Positions 8,769 to 16,117 of a DNA stretch of 64,000 nt are shown piece by piece; the stretch's first letter is position 1; each line of letters opens with the position of its first letter. The position numbers and the translations under genes were made by a program. Where the stretch lies: positions 398,501 to 462,500 of the forward strand of contig NZ_CP077639.1 in assembly GCF_019056395.1 (NCBI RefSeq). The letters run 5' to 3'. The notes beneath the pieces are model-generated. The model was not told the origin of the DNA. It saw nothing but the letters and a program-made list of their open reading frames with translations, and searched no databases. This DNA is from Terribacillus sp. DMT04. Lineage in GTDB: Bacteria > Bacillota > Bacilli > Bacillales > Amphibacillaceae.

Positions 8769-9591
8769 TTCGTTCACTAATGGCCCAAAACTTCTTAGCC
8801 AATTCGGCATCATCTGCTTGTCCTTTTACTTCTTGAATTCTTCTTTTATAAAAGTAACCGCCTGACACATATTTTACTTCTGGACTCTCCGCTAAATATA
8901 ATGCCGTATCTGCACCTTCTGCAGGCGTTTGGAAGAAAGGCCGAAGCAGCTGATGAACCCTTCTGCCAAATCCGGTTTGTCTGTCTACTCCGAGACTTGT
9001 ACTTACCGCACCGGGGTGAACAGCATTTACCGTTGCATTGGAATGATGGAGACGCAGAGACAATTCCTTGGTAAATAATAAATTGGCAAGTTTACTATGT
9101 CCGTAGTTTTGCCACGGTGTAAATGATGCGGATTCCCCTACTTCATCCAAGCTGATTTTACCGATTTTATAAGCGCCGGAAGAAAGAACAATGATGCGTC
9201 CTTGGGAAGCTGCCTTGATTGGCTCTAACAGCAAATTAGTTAACAGAAAATGTCCGAGATGATTGACGCCCATCATCATTTCCAAGCCATCCTCAGTATA
9301 TTGCTTTTTCGTTGTGACAACACCGGCGTTGTTAAGTAGAACGTCGATGACAGGGTGGTTAGATTTCAGTACCTCTGCACATGTATGAATACTCGAAAAT
9401 GAAGCCAAGTCGCATGCGTAAAGGTGTATGTCTGCTGAGCCGCTTTGCTGTTTGGCTTGCTCGAGTGCATGTTGTCCGCGTTCTTCAGAGCGGCAGAGCA
9501 TACAAACGGTGTGTCCTTTTCTGGCTAAGGCTACTGTTGCTGCAAAACCCATACCTGCATTCGCTCCTGTAATGACAACGGTTTTCTGCAT
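8749..9591 (-). CDS. SDR family oxidoreductase (retinol dehydrogenase-like)
   Basis: A 280-residue classical-type short-chain dehydrogenase. The Rossmann motif TGANAGMG is at residues 8-15, NNAG near 88 and the catalytic YGHSK near 168, preceded by the active-site serine in VLSSGAYK. The arginine in CRSEERG after strand 2 suggests NADP(H) preference. The protein resembles the RDH11-14/WW-domain-oxidoreductase branch often annotated as retinol dehydrogenase, though its bacterial substrate is unknown. It lies 19 bases downstream of a flavin-reductase-like gene on the same strand, and the two probably form an operon. Its stop lies in a hairpin shared with nadR. Confidence 0.88.
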   Translation of the reverse strand: MQKTVVITGANAGMGFAATVALARKGHTVCMLCRSEERGQHALEQAKQQSGSADIHLYACDLASFSSIHTCAEVLKSNHPVIDVLLNNAGVVTTKKQYTEDGLEMMMGVNHLGHFLLTNLLLEPIKAASQGRIIVLSSGAYKIGKISLDEVGESASFTPWQNYGHSKLANLLFTKELSLRLHHSNATVNAVHPGAVSTSLGVDRQTGFGRRVHQLLRPFFQTPAEGADTALYLAESPEVKYVSGGYFYKRRIQEVKGQADDAELAKKFWAISERKVGLTV

Positions 9592-9610
9592 GGTTACACC
9601 ACTTTCCTGC

Positions 9611-10225
9611 TTATTTAGGGCGCTTCAATGTGAATAACTCACCCAGCTTGCTGTAATCATTGCCTGCTAATCGGCTGGTTGGCTGAATAGATTGAGCATC
9701 AAGATAGCCTGTTTCCTTGTCATAAACATCGGGAGAAAGATGGTATCCAACTACTTTAGCGAGCAAGAGGTCTGCGGTTGTCTGGCCATCTTCCTTTTTA
9801 ATTTCAATATGGTCATACAAAGTGCATTCCATTCGAATGGATGCTTCTGCTATGCCAGGAACCGAGATATACGTACTTGGTGCTAACGTGAAAGAAGTGA
9901 GCTCTAGTTCACTTTCCTCTTCTGATAAAGTGGCTGCCGTCTTATTCATTTCCTCAACGATAGCCTCTGAAGTGATATGCACTACTAACTCGCCGGTAGC
10001 AATAGCATGACGAGCAGTGTCTTTTTGTTTCGTACCATTTCTCTGGACGGATATGCTGACTAATGGTGGATCCGCACTAACAACAGAGAAATAGCTGAAC
10101 GGTGCGGCATTAATGACCTTATCTGACATAGTAGTGACGAAAGCGATTGGTCTTGGAATGATACTGCCTGATAGTATTTTATAATGTGTCTTTGCTGGAA
10201 GATTGTTTGCGTCTAAGGTATACAT
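9611..10225 (-). CDS. Flavin reductase-like FMN-binding protein
   Basis: A 204-residue member of the flavin reductase / FMN-binding split-barrel family. The conserved start of the fold is YKILSGSIIPRPIAFVTT, followed by NAAPFSYFSVVSADPPLVSI, which makes most FMN contacts in family structures, and KDTARHA. Homologues of this length are annotated as flavoredoxin-like or flavin reductase domain proteins and bind FMN tightly. The gene precedes the SDR gene by 19 bases, suggesting a two-gene redox operon. The electron donor and acceptor cannot be told from sequence. The Shine-Dalgarno AAAAGGAGC lies upstream of the ATG. Confidence 0.87.
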   Translation of the reverse strand: MYTLDANNLPAKTHYKILSGSIIPRPIAFVTTMSDKVINAAPFSYFSVVSADPPLVSISVQRNGTKQKDTARHAIATGELVVHITSEAIVEEMNKTAATLSEEESELELTSFTLAPSTYISVPGIAEASIRMECTLYDHIEIKKEDGQTTADLLLAKVVGYHLSPDVYDKETGYLDAQSIQPTSRLAGNDYSKLGELFTLKRPK

Positions 10226-10284
10226 GTTTACAGCTCCTTTTAGTCAGGGTAGCATAGAAATCTTACAAGCCCTTAACAGGTTTA

Positions 10285-10728
10285 TTACCGTTTAAAGATA
10301 TTCTTAAGCATAGAAGTGAAGGACTGCTCCTTCTCTTCTGCTTGTTCAGCTATGGTCGATTCCTCCTCATGCAGATAGATATCATCTTTATGTATTGCAT
10401 GATCAACATGCAATACGAGTGCTAAATCTGCATCAACATCTTGATTAGTCACTGACGTATAAGCGATGTTATAGTCAGCTGCTGCTTTTTTATATGGTTT
10501 AAAAAATCGTGTGCTTACTTCTCCGGACAATCGCAAGGATGCATCTGGGTATTGCTTCATCGCATCTGTTAACTGATTAATGCCTTTTTGCTGCACAACT
10601 TCTCCTTCTGTTAGGGCAAAAATGGTCCGTTCCCGCAAGGTGCCAAGGAACTCCTTTCTCTCACCGGCTTTCGTTTCTTTCACACCATATATTCCTTCAT
10701 TTAAATAATCATCAATATCTTTTTTCAA
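10285..10728 (-). CDS. YueI family protein (DUF1694)
   Basis: A 147-residue cytoplasmic protein of the YueI/DUF1694 family. The N-terminal segment DDYLNEGIYGVKETKAGERKEFLGTLRER is the best-conserved part of that family in Bacillaceae. The middle carries FKPYKKAAADYNIAYTSV, and the tail from about residue 120 is acidic and low in complexity. No catalytic motif is evident. Its biological role is unknown; the fold was solved by structural genomics without a function. It is transcribed divergently from the LytTR/ABC regulator gene, with only 82 bases between the starts, so the two may share control sequences. Confidence 0.8.
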   Translation of the reverse strand: MKKDIDDYLNEGIYGVKETKAGERKEFLGTLRERTIFALTEGEVVQQKGINQLTDAMKQYPDASLRLSGEVSTRFFKPYKKAAADYNIAYTSVTNQDVDADLALVLHVDHAIHKDDIYLHEEESTIAEQAEEKEQSFTSMLKNIFKR

Positions 10729-10810
10729 AGTTCTTCATCTCCGTTTTCGGTATTTCCAATTCATGGAGTTAGCTTTACAATAAAAGTAAGACAGGAGGAC
10801 GACAACGTAC

Positions 10811-11830
10811 ATGACAACAACATTGAAATTCGATAATCTTAGCAAAACTTCTCACAATACCACCTTGCTGCCTCCAATAGATATGGAGCTTGAAGCTGGT
10901 GAATGCTATGTCATCCGCTGTAATAAAGTCATTGGGAGCATGCTGCTTCAAATAATTGCCAAACAAGAAAATCCATCTACGGGTAGTGTACTACTATTTG
11001 ATGAAAATATCGAAAAACTAAAATCTGTTCATGATCGAATTGGTTTTTTGTATTTGGATGATGCACCCTACACACGAATGCGCGTAAAGGAATACTTGGC
11101 TTTCTTTCGTAAGCTTTACAGCAGTACAGTTGATCTTCATGATGTTATGCAGCAAGTTGGCCTGCGGGATGTGCAAAATGTACGAATTAGCAAATTGACA
11201 TTTTCGCAAGAGCGCAGACTGCAGATTGGCAGATTAATACTGCAGGACCAGCCAATATTGATAATGGAAGAGCCAGAACAAAATGTCGACCTTGAGACCA
11301 GCTTGATTATTCACCGGTTAATTGAGGAGCTGAAAAAGAAGGAGAAAACAATTCTCCTTACTACAATAGACTTGGAGAATGCTTTAGCACTTACGAAAAA
11401 CGTCTATTCTTTGACAGATAAAGCTTGTAAACAAATTGTTGTAGAAGAGGAAGCGGATGAGCTCACGGAAAGTGAAGTAGATGTTCAGCCAGTTAAGCTG
11501 GAGAAAATTCCAGCAAAGATTGACGATAAGATCATTCTTTTTAATCCATTTGATATTAACTTTATCGAAAGCAGTGAGGGCGTAGCACAGCTGCATCTTC
11601 AAGATGGAGTTTATCCTTGTACATATACACTTCAAGAATTAGAGAGCCGTTTACGAGCTTTTGGTTTTTTCCGCTGCCACCGTTCGTACTTGGTTAATCT
11701 GCAGCAGGTGAAGGAAGTCGTGACCTGGACAAGAAATAGTTATAGTTTAATTTTAGATGATCACACACGCAGCTCTGTTCCGTTGTCGAAGAGCCGCTTC
11801 GAAGAATTAAAGGGAATGCTCGGCTTGTGA
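10811..11830 (+). CDS. Degenerate ABC ATPase fused to LytTR DNA-binding domain
   Basis: A 339-residue fusion. Residues 1-215 follow the ABC ATPase fold, but the key motifs are broken. The Walker A position reads IRCNKVIGSMLL with no GxxGxGK[ST], the signature is KLTFSQERRLQIG rather than LSGGQ, Walker B is ILIMEEPEQN, and the switch histidine region reads LLTTIDLENA. Residues about 235-339 form a LytTR domain, with the hallmark FFRCHRSYLVNLQQV and a closing SKSRFEELK. I infer a DNA-binding regulator that uses a dead ATPase as sensor or docking module, controlling the ABC exporter encoded just downstream. It lies upstream of the exporter with a 154-base gap containing 21-bp-spaced repeats. The architecture exists in other Bacillota. 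Confidence 0.85.
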   Translation: MTTTLKFDNLSKTSHNTTLLPPIDMELEAGECYVIRCNKVIGSMLLQIIAKQENPSTGSVLLFDENIEKLKSVHDRIGFLYLDDAPYTRMRVKEYLAFFRKLYSSTVDLHDVMQQVGLRDVQNVRISKLTFSQERRLQIGRLILQDQPILIMEEPEQNVDLETSLIIHRLIEELKKKEKTILLTTIDLENALALTKNVYSLTDKACKQIVVEEEADELTESEVDVQPVKLEKIPAKIDDKIILFNPFDINFIESSEGVAQLHLQDGVYPCTYTLQELESRLRAFGFFRCHRSYLVNLQQVKEVVTWTRNSYSLILDDHTRSSVPLSKSRFEELKGMLGL

Positions 11831-11859
11831 TGTGCTCCATTGGGAAGGAAATCTGCAGT

Positions 11860-11909
11860 ATTCAGCCCTTTGTTTGCTCCATTCAGCTTTTTTAGGTGCT
11901 GTTAAGCCT
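11860..11909 (+). promoter_or_regulatory. Candidate LytTR operator: ~21-bp-spaced direct repeats
   Basis: ATTCAGCCC at 11860 and ATTCAGCTT at 11881 are exactly 21 bases apart, and a weaker GTTAAGCCT follows at 11901. LytTR proteins characteristically bind 9-bp direct repeats spaced by about two helical turns. The position between the LytTR gene and the ABC operon fits control of the latter. TGCTCCATT is also repeated at 11833 and 11875. Confidence 0.45.
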
Positions 11910-11984
11910 GATTTTAAAGCTTTTTTCAGTAAAAGCCGGTAACCTGTGATTATCAACCGTTACGAACGGAAAGGAGCAGCATGT

Positions 11985-12830
11985 ATGGATTACGCATTAC
12001 AAGTGAAGAACTTATCTAAGGTATTCGGACAGCAGCAAGCACTTCAGCAAGTTACATTCCATGTAAAAAAGGGAGAGATCTTCGGTTTTCTGGGACCGAG
12101 CGGATCGGGGAAGACGACGACTGTTAAAATCCTGACTGGTCAACTTTTACCGACTGCTGGCGACGTTACTATACTTGGAAAAAACGCATCGAAAATGAAT
12201 GGTGCAGATTTAGGACGTATTGGTATTTTGACAGATAACAGCGGATTGTATGAAAGAATGACCATTAAAGATAATTTGGAATTTTATGCAAAGTTGTATA
12301 ATGCCCCAGCTGGTCGCGTGGAAGAAGTTTTACAGTTAGTCGGTCTGGCAGAAGAGAAGAAGAAGCCGGTGAAAAAGCTGTCTAAAGGTATGAAGCAGCG
12401 TGTACTGCTCGCCCGCGCCGTGCTTCATAAACCAGACGTGTTATTTTTAGATGAACCAACATCCGCATTAGATCCGGGAAATGTCCTGAAGATGCACGAT
12501 TTGCTGCGTGATTTGAATCGTCAAGGAACGACGATTTTCTTGACTACACACAACATGGAAGAAGCTGCTCAGCTTTGTGATCGGGTTGCCTTCCTTCATG
12601 AAGGACAGATACGCGAGATGGATGCCCCGAAGCTATTGCAGCGAAAATATGCTAAGAACACCATTCATTTAGAACTGAAAAATGGAAACAATGAGACCAT
12701 CCCAAATGATGCAGCTGGTGCAGAACAACTATATCAGTACATGCAGGCAGAGGAGATTCTTGCTGTGCATTCAGATCAGCCAACGTTAGGAGATATATTT
12801 ATTGAAGTGACAGGGAGGAAATTGGCATGA
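11985..12830 (+). CDS. ABC transporter ATP-binding protein
   Basis: A 281-residue ATPase subunit of a drug- or peptide-type ABC-2 exporter. All catalytic motifs are intact: Walker A GPSGSGKTT near residue 39, signature KLSKGMKQR, Walker B VLFLDEPTSALD, and the H-loop in TTHNMEEA. The ATG at 11985 has AAGGAG eight bases upstream; an in-frame GTG 39 bases earlier lacks a ribosome site. The C-terminal 60 residues are an extra accessory region seen in this subfamily. The gene overlaps the permease by four bases (ATGA). Together with the preceding LytTR fusion it forms a regulator-exporter unit; the substrate is unknown. Confidence 0.93.
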   Translation: MDYALQVKNLSKVFGQQQALQQVTFHVKKGEIFGFLGPSGSGKTTTVKILTGQLLPTAGDVTILGKNASKMNGADLGRIGILTDNSGLYERMTIKDNLEFYAKLYNAPAGRVEEVLQLVGLAEEKKKPVKKLSKGMKQRVLLARAVLHKPDVLFLDEPTSALDPGNVLKMHDLLRDLNRQGTTIFLTTHNMEEAAQLCDRVAFLHEGQIREMDAPKLLQRKYAKNTIHLELKNGNNETIPNDAAGAEQLYQYMQAEEILAVHSDQPTLGDIFIEVTGRKLA

Positions 12831-13537
12831 ATACAGCGCGTTTATCAGCAATAATCGTAAAAGAATATCATGATTTAAAAGCAAATGTCCAAGTTTTAAT
12901 GATGGTTATACTCCCTGCATTCATGGCAGTCTTATACAGCCGAATGGGCAGTGGTGACGGGGGATTGTTTAGTTTTGTTTTTGTCTCTTTATTCTCTCTT
13001 GTCTTCGTTACCATGTATGTTCAGTCTATGCTCATTTCAGAGGAGAAAGAAAAAAATACGTTACAGTCTCTGCTTATGTCACCGGCAAATACAACAGAAA
13101 TACTAATCGGGAAAAGCATTATGACAACAGTAATAACAATCGTGTCCTTATTTATTTCTTGGTTGATTATGGATATTGAGATTTCAAATATAGGCATACT
13201 GCTGATTGTTCTGCTTTTATCAACCGTATTGTTCCTATGTATTGGAACAGTAGTTGGTCTAGTCAGTAAGAATTTGATTCAGACTGGTGTATATATTATG
13301 CCATTTATGTTTTTGTTCGGTTTTGCTCCAATGATTCAAATGTATTTTGAAGATGGAGTTGTTGGTAATATTATCAGTTATTCGCCAAGTGTCTATATTA
13401 TGGATATATCGGTGAGTGCGCTTGAAGGGCAAAGTTTCTCTTCTTACCAAACAGACTTGTTGTGGTTAACGGGCTGGACCATTGTCGGAGTTCTTGCCGC
13501 ATACGTACTTCTTAAAAAGAAAAATCTCTCCAGCTAA
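12827..13537 (+). CDS. ABC-2 type transporter permease
   Basis: A 236-residue membrane subunit with six predicted helices, starting around residues 22, 45, 98, 127, 155 and 212. The segment after helix 2, ISEEKEKNTLQSLLMSPAN, is the amphipathic coupling motif common in ABC-2 permeases. It starts inside the stop of the ATPase gene (ATGA overlap), so a stable complex of the two products is likely. This half-size permease would have to dimerise. A terminator shared with the convergent sugar transporter follows. Confidence 0.88.
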   Translation: MNTARLSAIIVKEYHDLKANVQVLMMVILPAFMAVLYSRMGSGDGGLFSFVFVSLFSLVFVTMYVQSMLISEEKEKNTLQSLLMSPANTTEILIGKSIMTTVITIVSLFISWLIMDIEISNIGILLIVLLLSTVLFLCIGTVVGLVSKNLIQTGVYIMPFMFLFGFAPMIQMYFEDGVVGNIISYSPSVYIMDISVSALEGQSFSSYQTDLLWLTGWTIVGVLAAYVLLKKKNLSS

Positions 13538-13566
13538 AAAAGCCGCCCATACCGGGAGGCTTTTCA
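13536..13566. terminator. Bidirectional terminator
   Basis: AAAAGCC...GGCTTTT with inner CCC/GGG pairing, flanked by A-run and T-run, between convergent permease and sugar transporter genes. Confidence 0.8.
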
Positions 13567-13567
13567 T

Positions 13568-14911
13568 TTAACCTATGCTGCGTTTGCGCAAATCATCTTC
13601 AATTTGTTCCAAGCTCTTTCCGCGTGTTTCTGTTGTAAAGAATTTCACGAATAGGAAGGCCAGGATACCGATAACGGCGAAGATATAGAACAGGTAGCTG
13701 ATACCAATTGCTTCTAACAAGATCGGGAATAACAGAGATACAATCAAGTTGGCACCGTGTAAAGCGAATGTTGCAGCGCCTGTTCCGATTCCGCGTACTT
13801 TCGTTGGAAATAGCTCAGGAAGCATGATCCACACGACAGGTCCCCATGTTGTTGAAAAGGCAACAATGAATAGGCCTAAACAGATAATAATGGCCCACGT
13901 CGCAACGATAGAGTCTGGAGCCAGCAAATTAATAGTGGAGAGTGCGATTAAGCTGACCACCATTCCGATATTACCTGCCATCAATAGTGTTTTGCGATTT
14001 ACTTTATCAACTATCTTAATAGCGATAAGTGTCATCAATACGTTAACTGTACCAATACCGACAGTGCCGAGTATCGCAGCTGAGTTACCAAAGCCAGCAC
14101 TTGTGAAAGTACTTGGAGCATAGTAAATAATCGTGTTGATTCCTATAAACTGCTGAAGGAAGGCAAGACCTAAACCTGCGATTAATGCTGGTCTGACCCA
14201 GCTGGAGAATAATTCCTTGATACCGCCTTCATCTTCTTTTTCAGCTTTTTGAATTTCAGAGATTTCATCTTCAATGGAAGCATTCTCTCCGCGGACTCTT
14301 TTTAAAATGCTCCGTGCCTTGTCTTCTTTTCCTGCTGTAAGAAGCCAGCGCGGGCTTTCAGGCATGAAGAACATACCGATTATCAAGATTACTGCAGGAA
14401 TGACAGCTAGACCTAGCATCCAGCGCCATGCGCCTGCATCTGAAAATGCATAATTTACTAAGTAAGATGATAAGATACCAATTGTAATTAGTAACTGATT
14501 CAAGGAAGCGAGTGAGCCGCGTTTCTCTTTTGGAGCGAGCTCGGATAAATATAAAGGTACAATTGTCGTCGAAGCACCGACAGCTAGACCAAGAATGACT
14601 CGAGCAATTACCATTGTAGTGACATTCACTGCCACAGCTGCACCTAATGCACCGATAAAGAACAAAATGCCGGCTGCAATAATTGTTTTCTTACGCCCAA
14701 TTTTATCTGTCACTCGTCCAGTAATGGCCGCGCTAATGATGGCGCCGACTAATAGAGAACTTACAATAAGACCTTCTGTAAAGGAGTTTAATCCGAGGTC
14801 TTCATCAATGTAAAGTAAAGCACCAGAGATGACCCCAGTATCATATCCATACAGCAAGCCGCCGAGGGCGCCAAAGAAATACAGCAAGCTATTGGATTGT
14901 TTTTTCTGCAT
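13568..14911 (-). CDS. Sugar porter family MFS transporter
   Basis: A 447-residue proton/sugar symporter of the family that includes XylE, AraE and B. subtilis CsbC/YwtG/IolT. Twelve helices are predicted. Diagnostic motifs are GYDTGVISGA in helix 1, GRVTDKIGRKK between helices 2 and 3, PLYLSELAPKEKRG after helix 4, PESPRWL before the central loop, QQFIGINTIIYYAP in helix 7 (sugar-binding glutamines), and the C-terminal ETRGKSLEQIE. The sugar is probably a pentose, hexose or inositol, but sequence alone does not decide. It stands alone, without a catabolic partner. The -35/-10 region upstream (14912-15050) shows no clear cre. Confidence 0.92.
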   Translation of the reverse strand: MQKKQSNSLLYFFGALGGLLYGYDTGVISGALLYIDEDLGLNSFTEGLIVSSLLVGAIISAAITGRVTDKIGRKKTIIAAGILFFIGALGAAVAVNVTTMVIARVILGLAVGASTTIVPLYLSELAPKEKRGSLASLNQLLITIGILSSYLVNYAFSDAGAWRWMLGLAVIPAVILIIGMFFMPESPRWLLTAGKEDKARSILKRVRGENASIEDEISEIQKAEKEDEGGIKELFSSWVRPALIAGLGLAFLQQFIGINTIIYYAPSTFTSAGFGNSAAILGTVGIGTVNVLMTLIAIKIVDKVNRKTLLMAGNIGMVVSLIALSTINLLAPDSIVATWAIIICLGLFIVAFSTTWGPVVWIMLPELFPTKVRGIGTGAATFALHGANLIVSLLFPILLEAIGISYLFYIFAVIGILAFLFVKFFTTETRGKSLEQIEDDLRKRSIG

Positions 14912-15092
14912 ATTGCCTACCTCCTATAAATCTTTAAATTTCGTACTGCGTTATGTAAGCCTTTTCCTCGTACTGTAAAAATTGAAACATTTCAATCAGC
15001 TTGTGATTGAAAAGTCCCACAATAAACCATTATAATTTAATGGTGACAGTGTTGGCTACATAAAAAAATTATTATTATTAGGAGGATTTTGC

Positions 15093-15989
15093 TTGTCTAA
15101 AAAGATGATTGCAATTGACCTGGATGGAACATTACTAAATACGGAAAGTCAAATCCCCGAAGAAAATAAAGCAGCAATTAAACGTGCACTAGAAGCAGAT
15201 ATGCTGGTAGCTATTAGCACTGGTCGTGCTACCTTCGATGTAAAATCACTTGTAGGTGACGATCTGGATATACCGATTATCGCTTCTAATGGTGGTACAG
15301 TTCATGACTATGGATATGAATTGCTTAATAAGGTTACCTTTGAAAAGGAGCTGGCAAAAGAGATTGCAGCTTCTCTTATTGAGCAGGATGTGTATTTCGA
15401 AGTCTATACCGAAACAGAGCTGCTTTCTCCTTATAATGGAGAAGAAAAGCTTAAAGCAGAATTGGATAAAGTGAGTTCCGCTAACCCGGACGAAAGCATG
15501 GAGCAGCTTTGGATTGGTGCCATGTCTCAGTTCAAGCAATCCGGAATTCGTTTTGTGCCGAATATAGAACATATATTTACAGAAGAGAGTACTATTTTCA
15601 AAATTCTTTGCTTCAGCTTTGACCTGGACAACTTGGCGAGGGCCTATAAAACCGTCAATCAGGATAATCGAATTGCAGTAACTTCCTCTGGTGAACATAT
15701 AATTGAGATTTTGCCTAAGAAGTCGGGTAAAGGGTATGCCGTTTCCATGCTGGCTGAAAAATACAAAATCAGCAAGGAAGATGTGTATGCAGTGGGGGAC
15801 AGCCCGAACGATATCAGCATGTTTGAAGTCGCCGGAAATGGTGTGGCGATGGAAAATGCGATGACAGAGCTGATGGAGATTGCAACGCATGTAACAAAGT
15901 CAAATGACGAATTAGGTGTGGCTTACTTCTTGGACAAGCTCATTGCTGGTGAGCAGGACGAACTGCGGCGTGTAGAAGAAGGTGTGTGA
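15093..15989 (+). CDS. Cof-type HAD-IIB family hydrolase
   Basis: A 298-residue sugar-phosphate or nucleotide phosphatase of the Cof/YwpJ type. HAD motif I is IDLDGTLLN at residues 8-16, motif II is AISTGR near 41, motif III is the Lys in KKSGKGYAVSML, and motif IV is VGDSPNDISMFEVAGNGVAM. The cap is the C2B type between motifs II and III. The start is TTG with AGGAGG about eight bases upstream. A second paralogue lies at 28476-29324. In B. subtilis this family dephosphorylates metabolites such as 5-amino-6-ribitylaminouracil phosphate, erythrose 4-phosphate or FMN with overlapping ranges, so no specific substrate is assigned. Confidence 0.9.
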   Translation: MSKKMIAIDLDGTLLNTESQIPEENKAAIKRALEADMLVAISTGRATFDVKSLVGDDLDIPIIASNGGTVHDYGYELLNKVTFEKELAKEIAASLIEQDVYFEVYTETELLSPYNGEEKLKAELDKVSSANPDESMEQLWIGAMSQFKQSGIRFVPNIEHIFTEESTIFKILCFSFDLDNLARAYKTVNQDNRIAVTSSGEHIIEILPKKSGKGYAVSMLAEKYKISKEDVYAVGDSPNDISMFEVAGNGVAMENAMTELMEIATHVTKSNDELGVAYFLDKLIAGEQDELRRVEEGV

Positions 15990-15995
15990 GCAGAG

Positions 15996-16024
15996 CCCGA
16001 TGCATCTGGCATCGGGTTTTTCTT
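15996..16024 (+). terminator. Terminator of HAD hydrolase gene
   Basis: CCCGATGC (15996-16003)/GCATCGGG (16009-16016), then a T-run. Confidence 0.85.
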
Positions 16025-16082
16025 TTGTCTGTATTTTTAAATAAATAGTGCGTAACTTGTCTGTTAAATGTAGAATAGAGAG

Positions 16083-16097
16083 TGATAATCATTCTCA
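16083..16097 (+). promoter_or_regulatory. Fur box upstream of ABC exporter
   Basis: TGATAATCATTCTCA matches the Bacillus 7-1-7 Fur consensus TGATAAT-N-ATTATCA at 13 of 14 positions. A possible -10 hexamer TAGAAT lies at 16071-16076, placing the box at the expected transcription start. Repression by Fur-Fe(II) is inferred. Confidence 0.65.
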
Positions 16098-16117
16098 AAG
16101 AAAGAAGTGTTGCTGGC

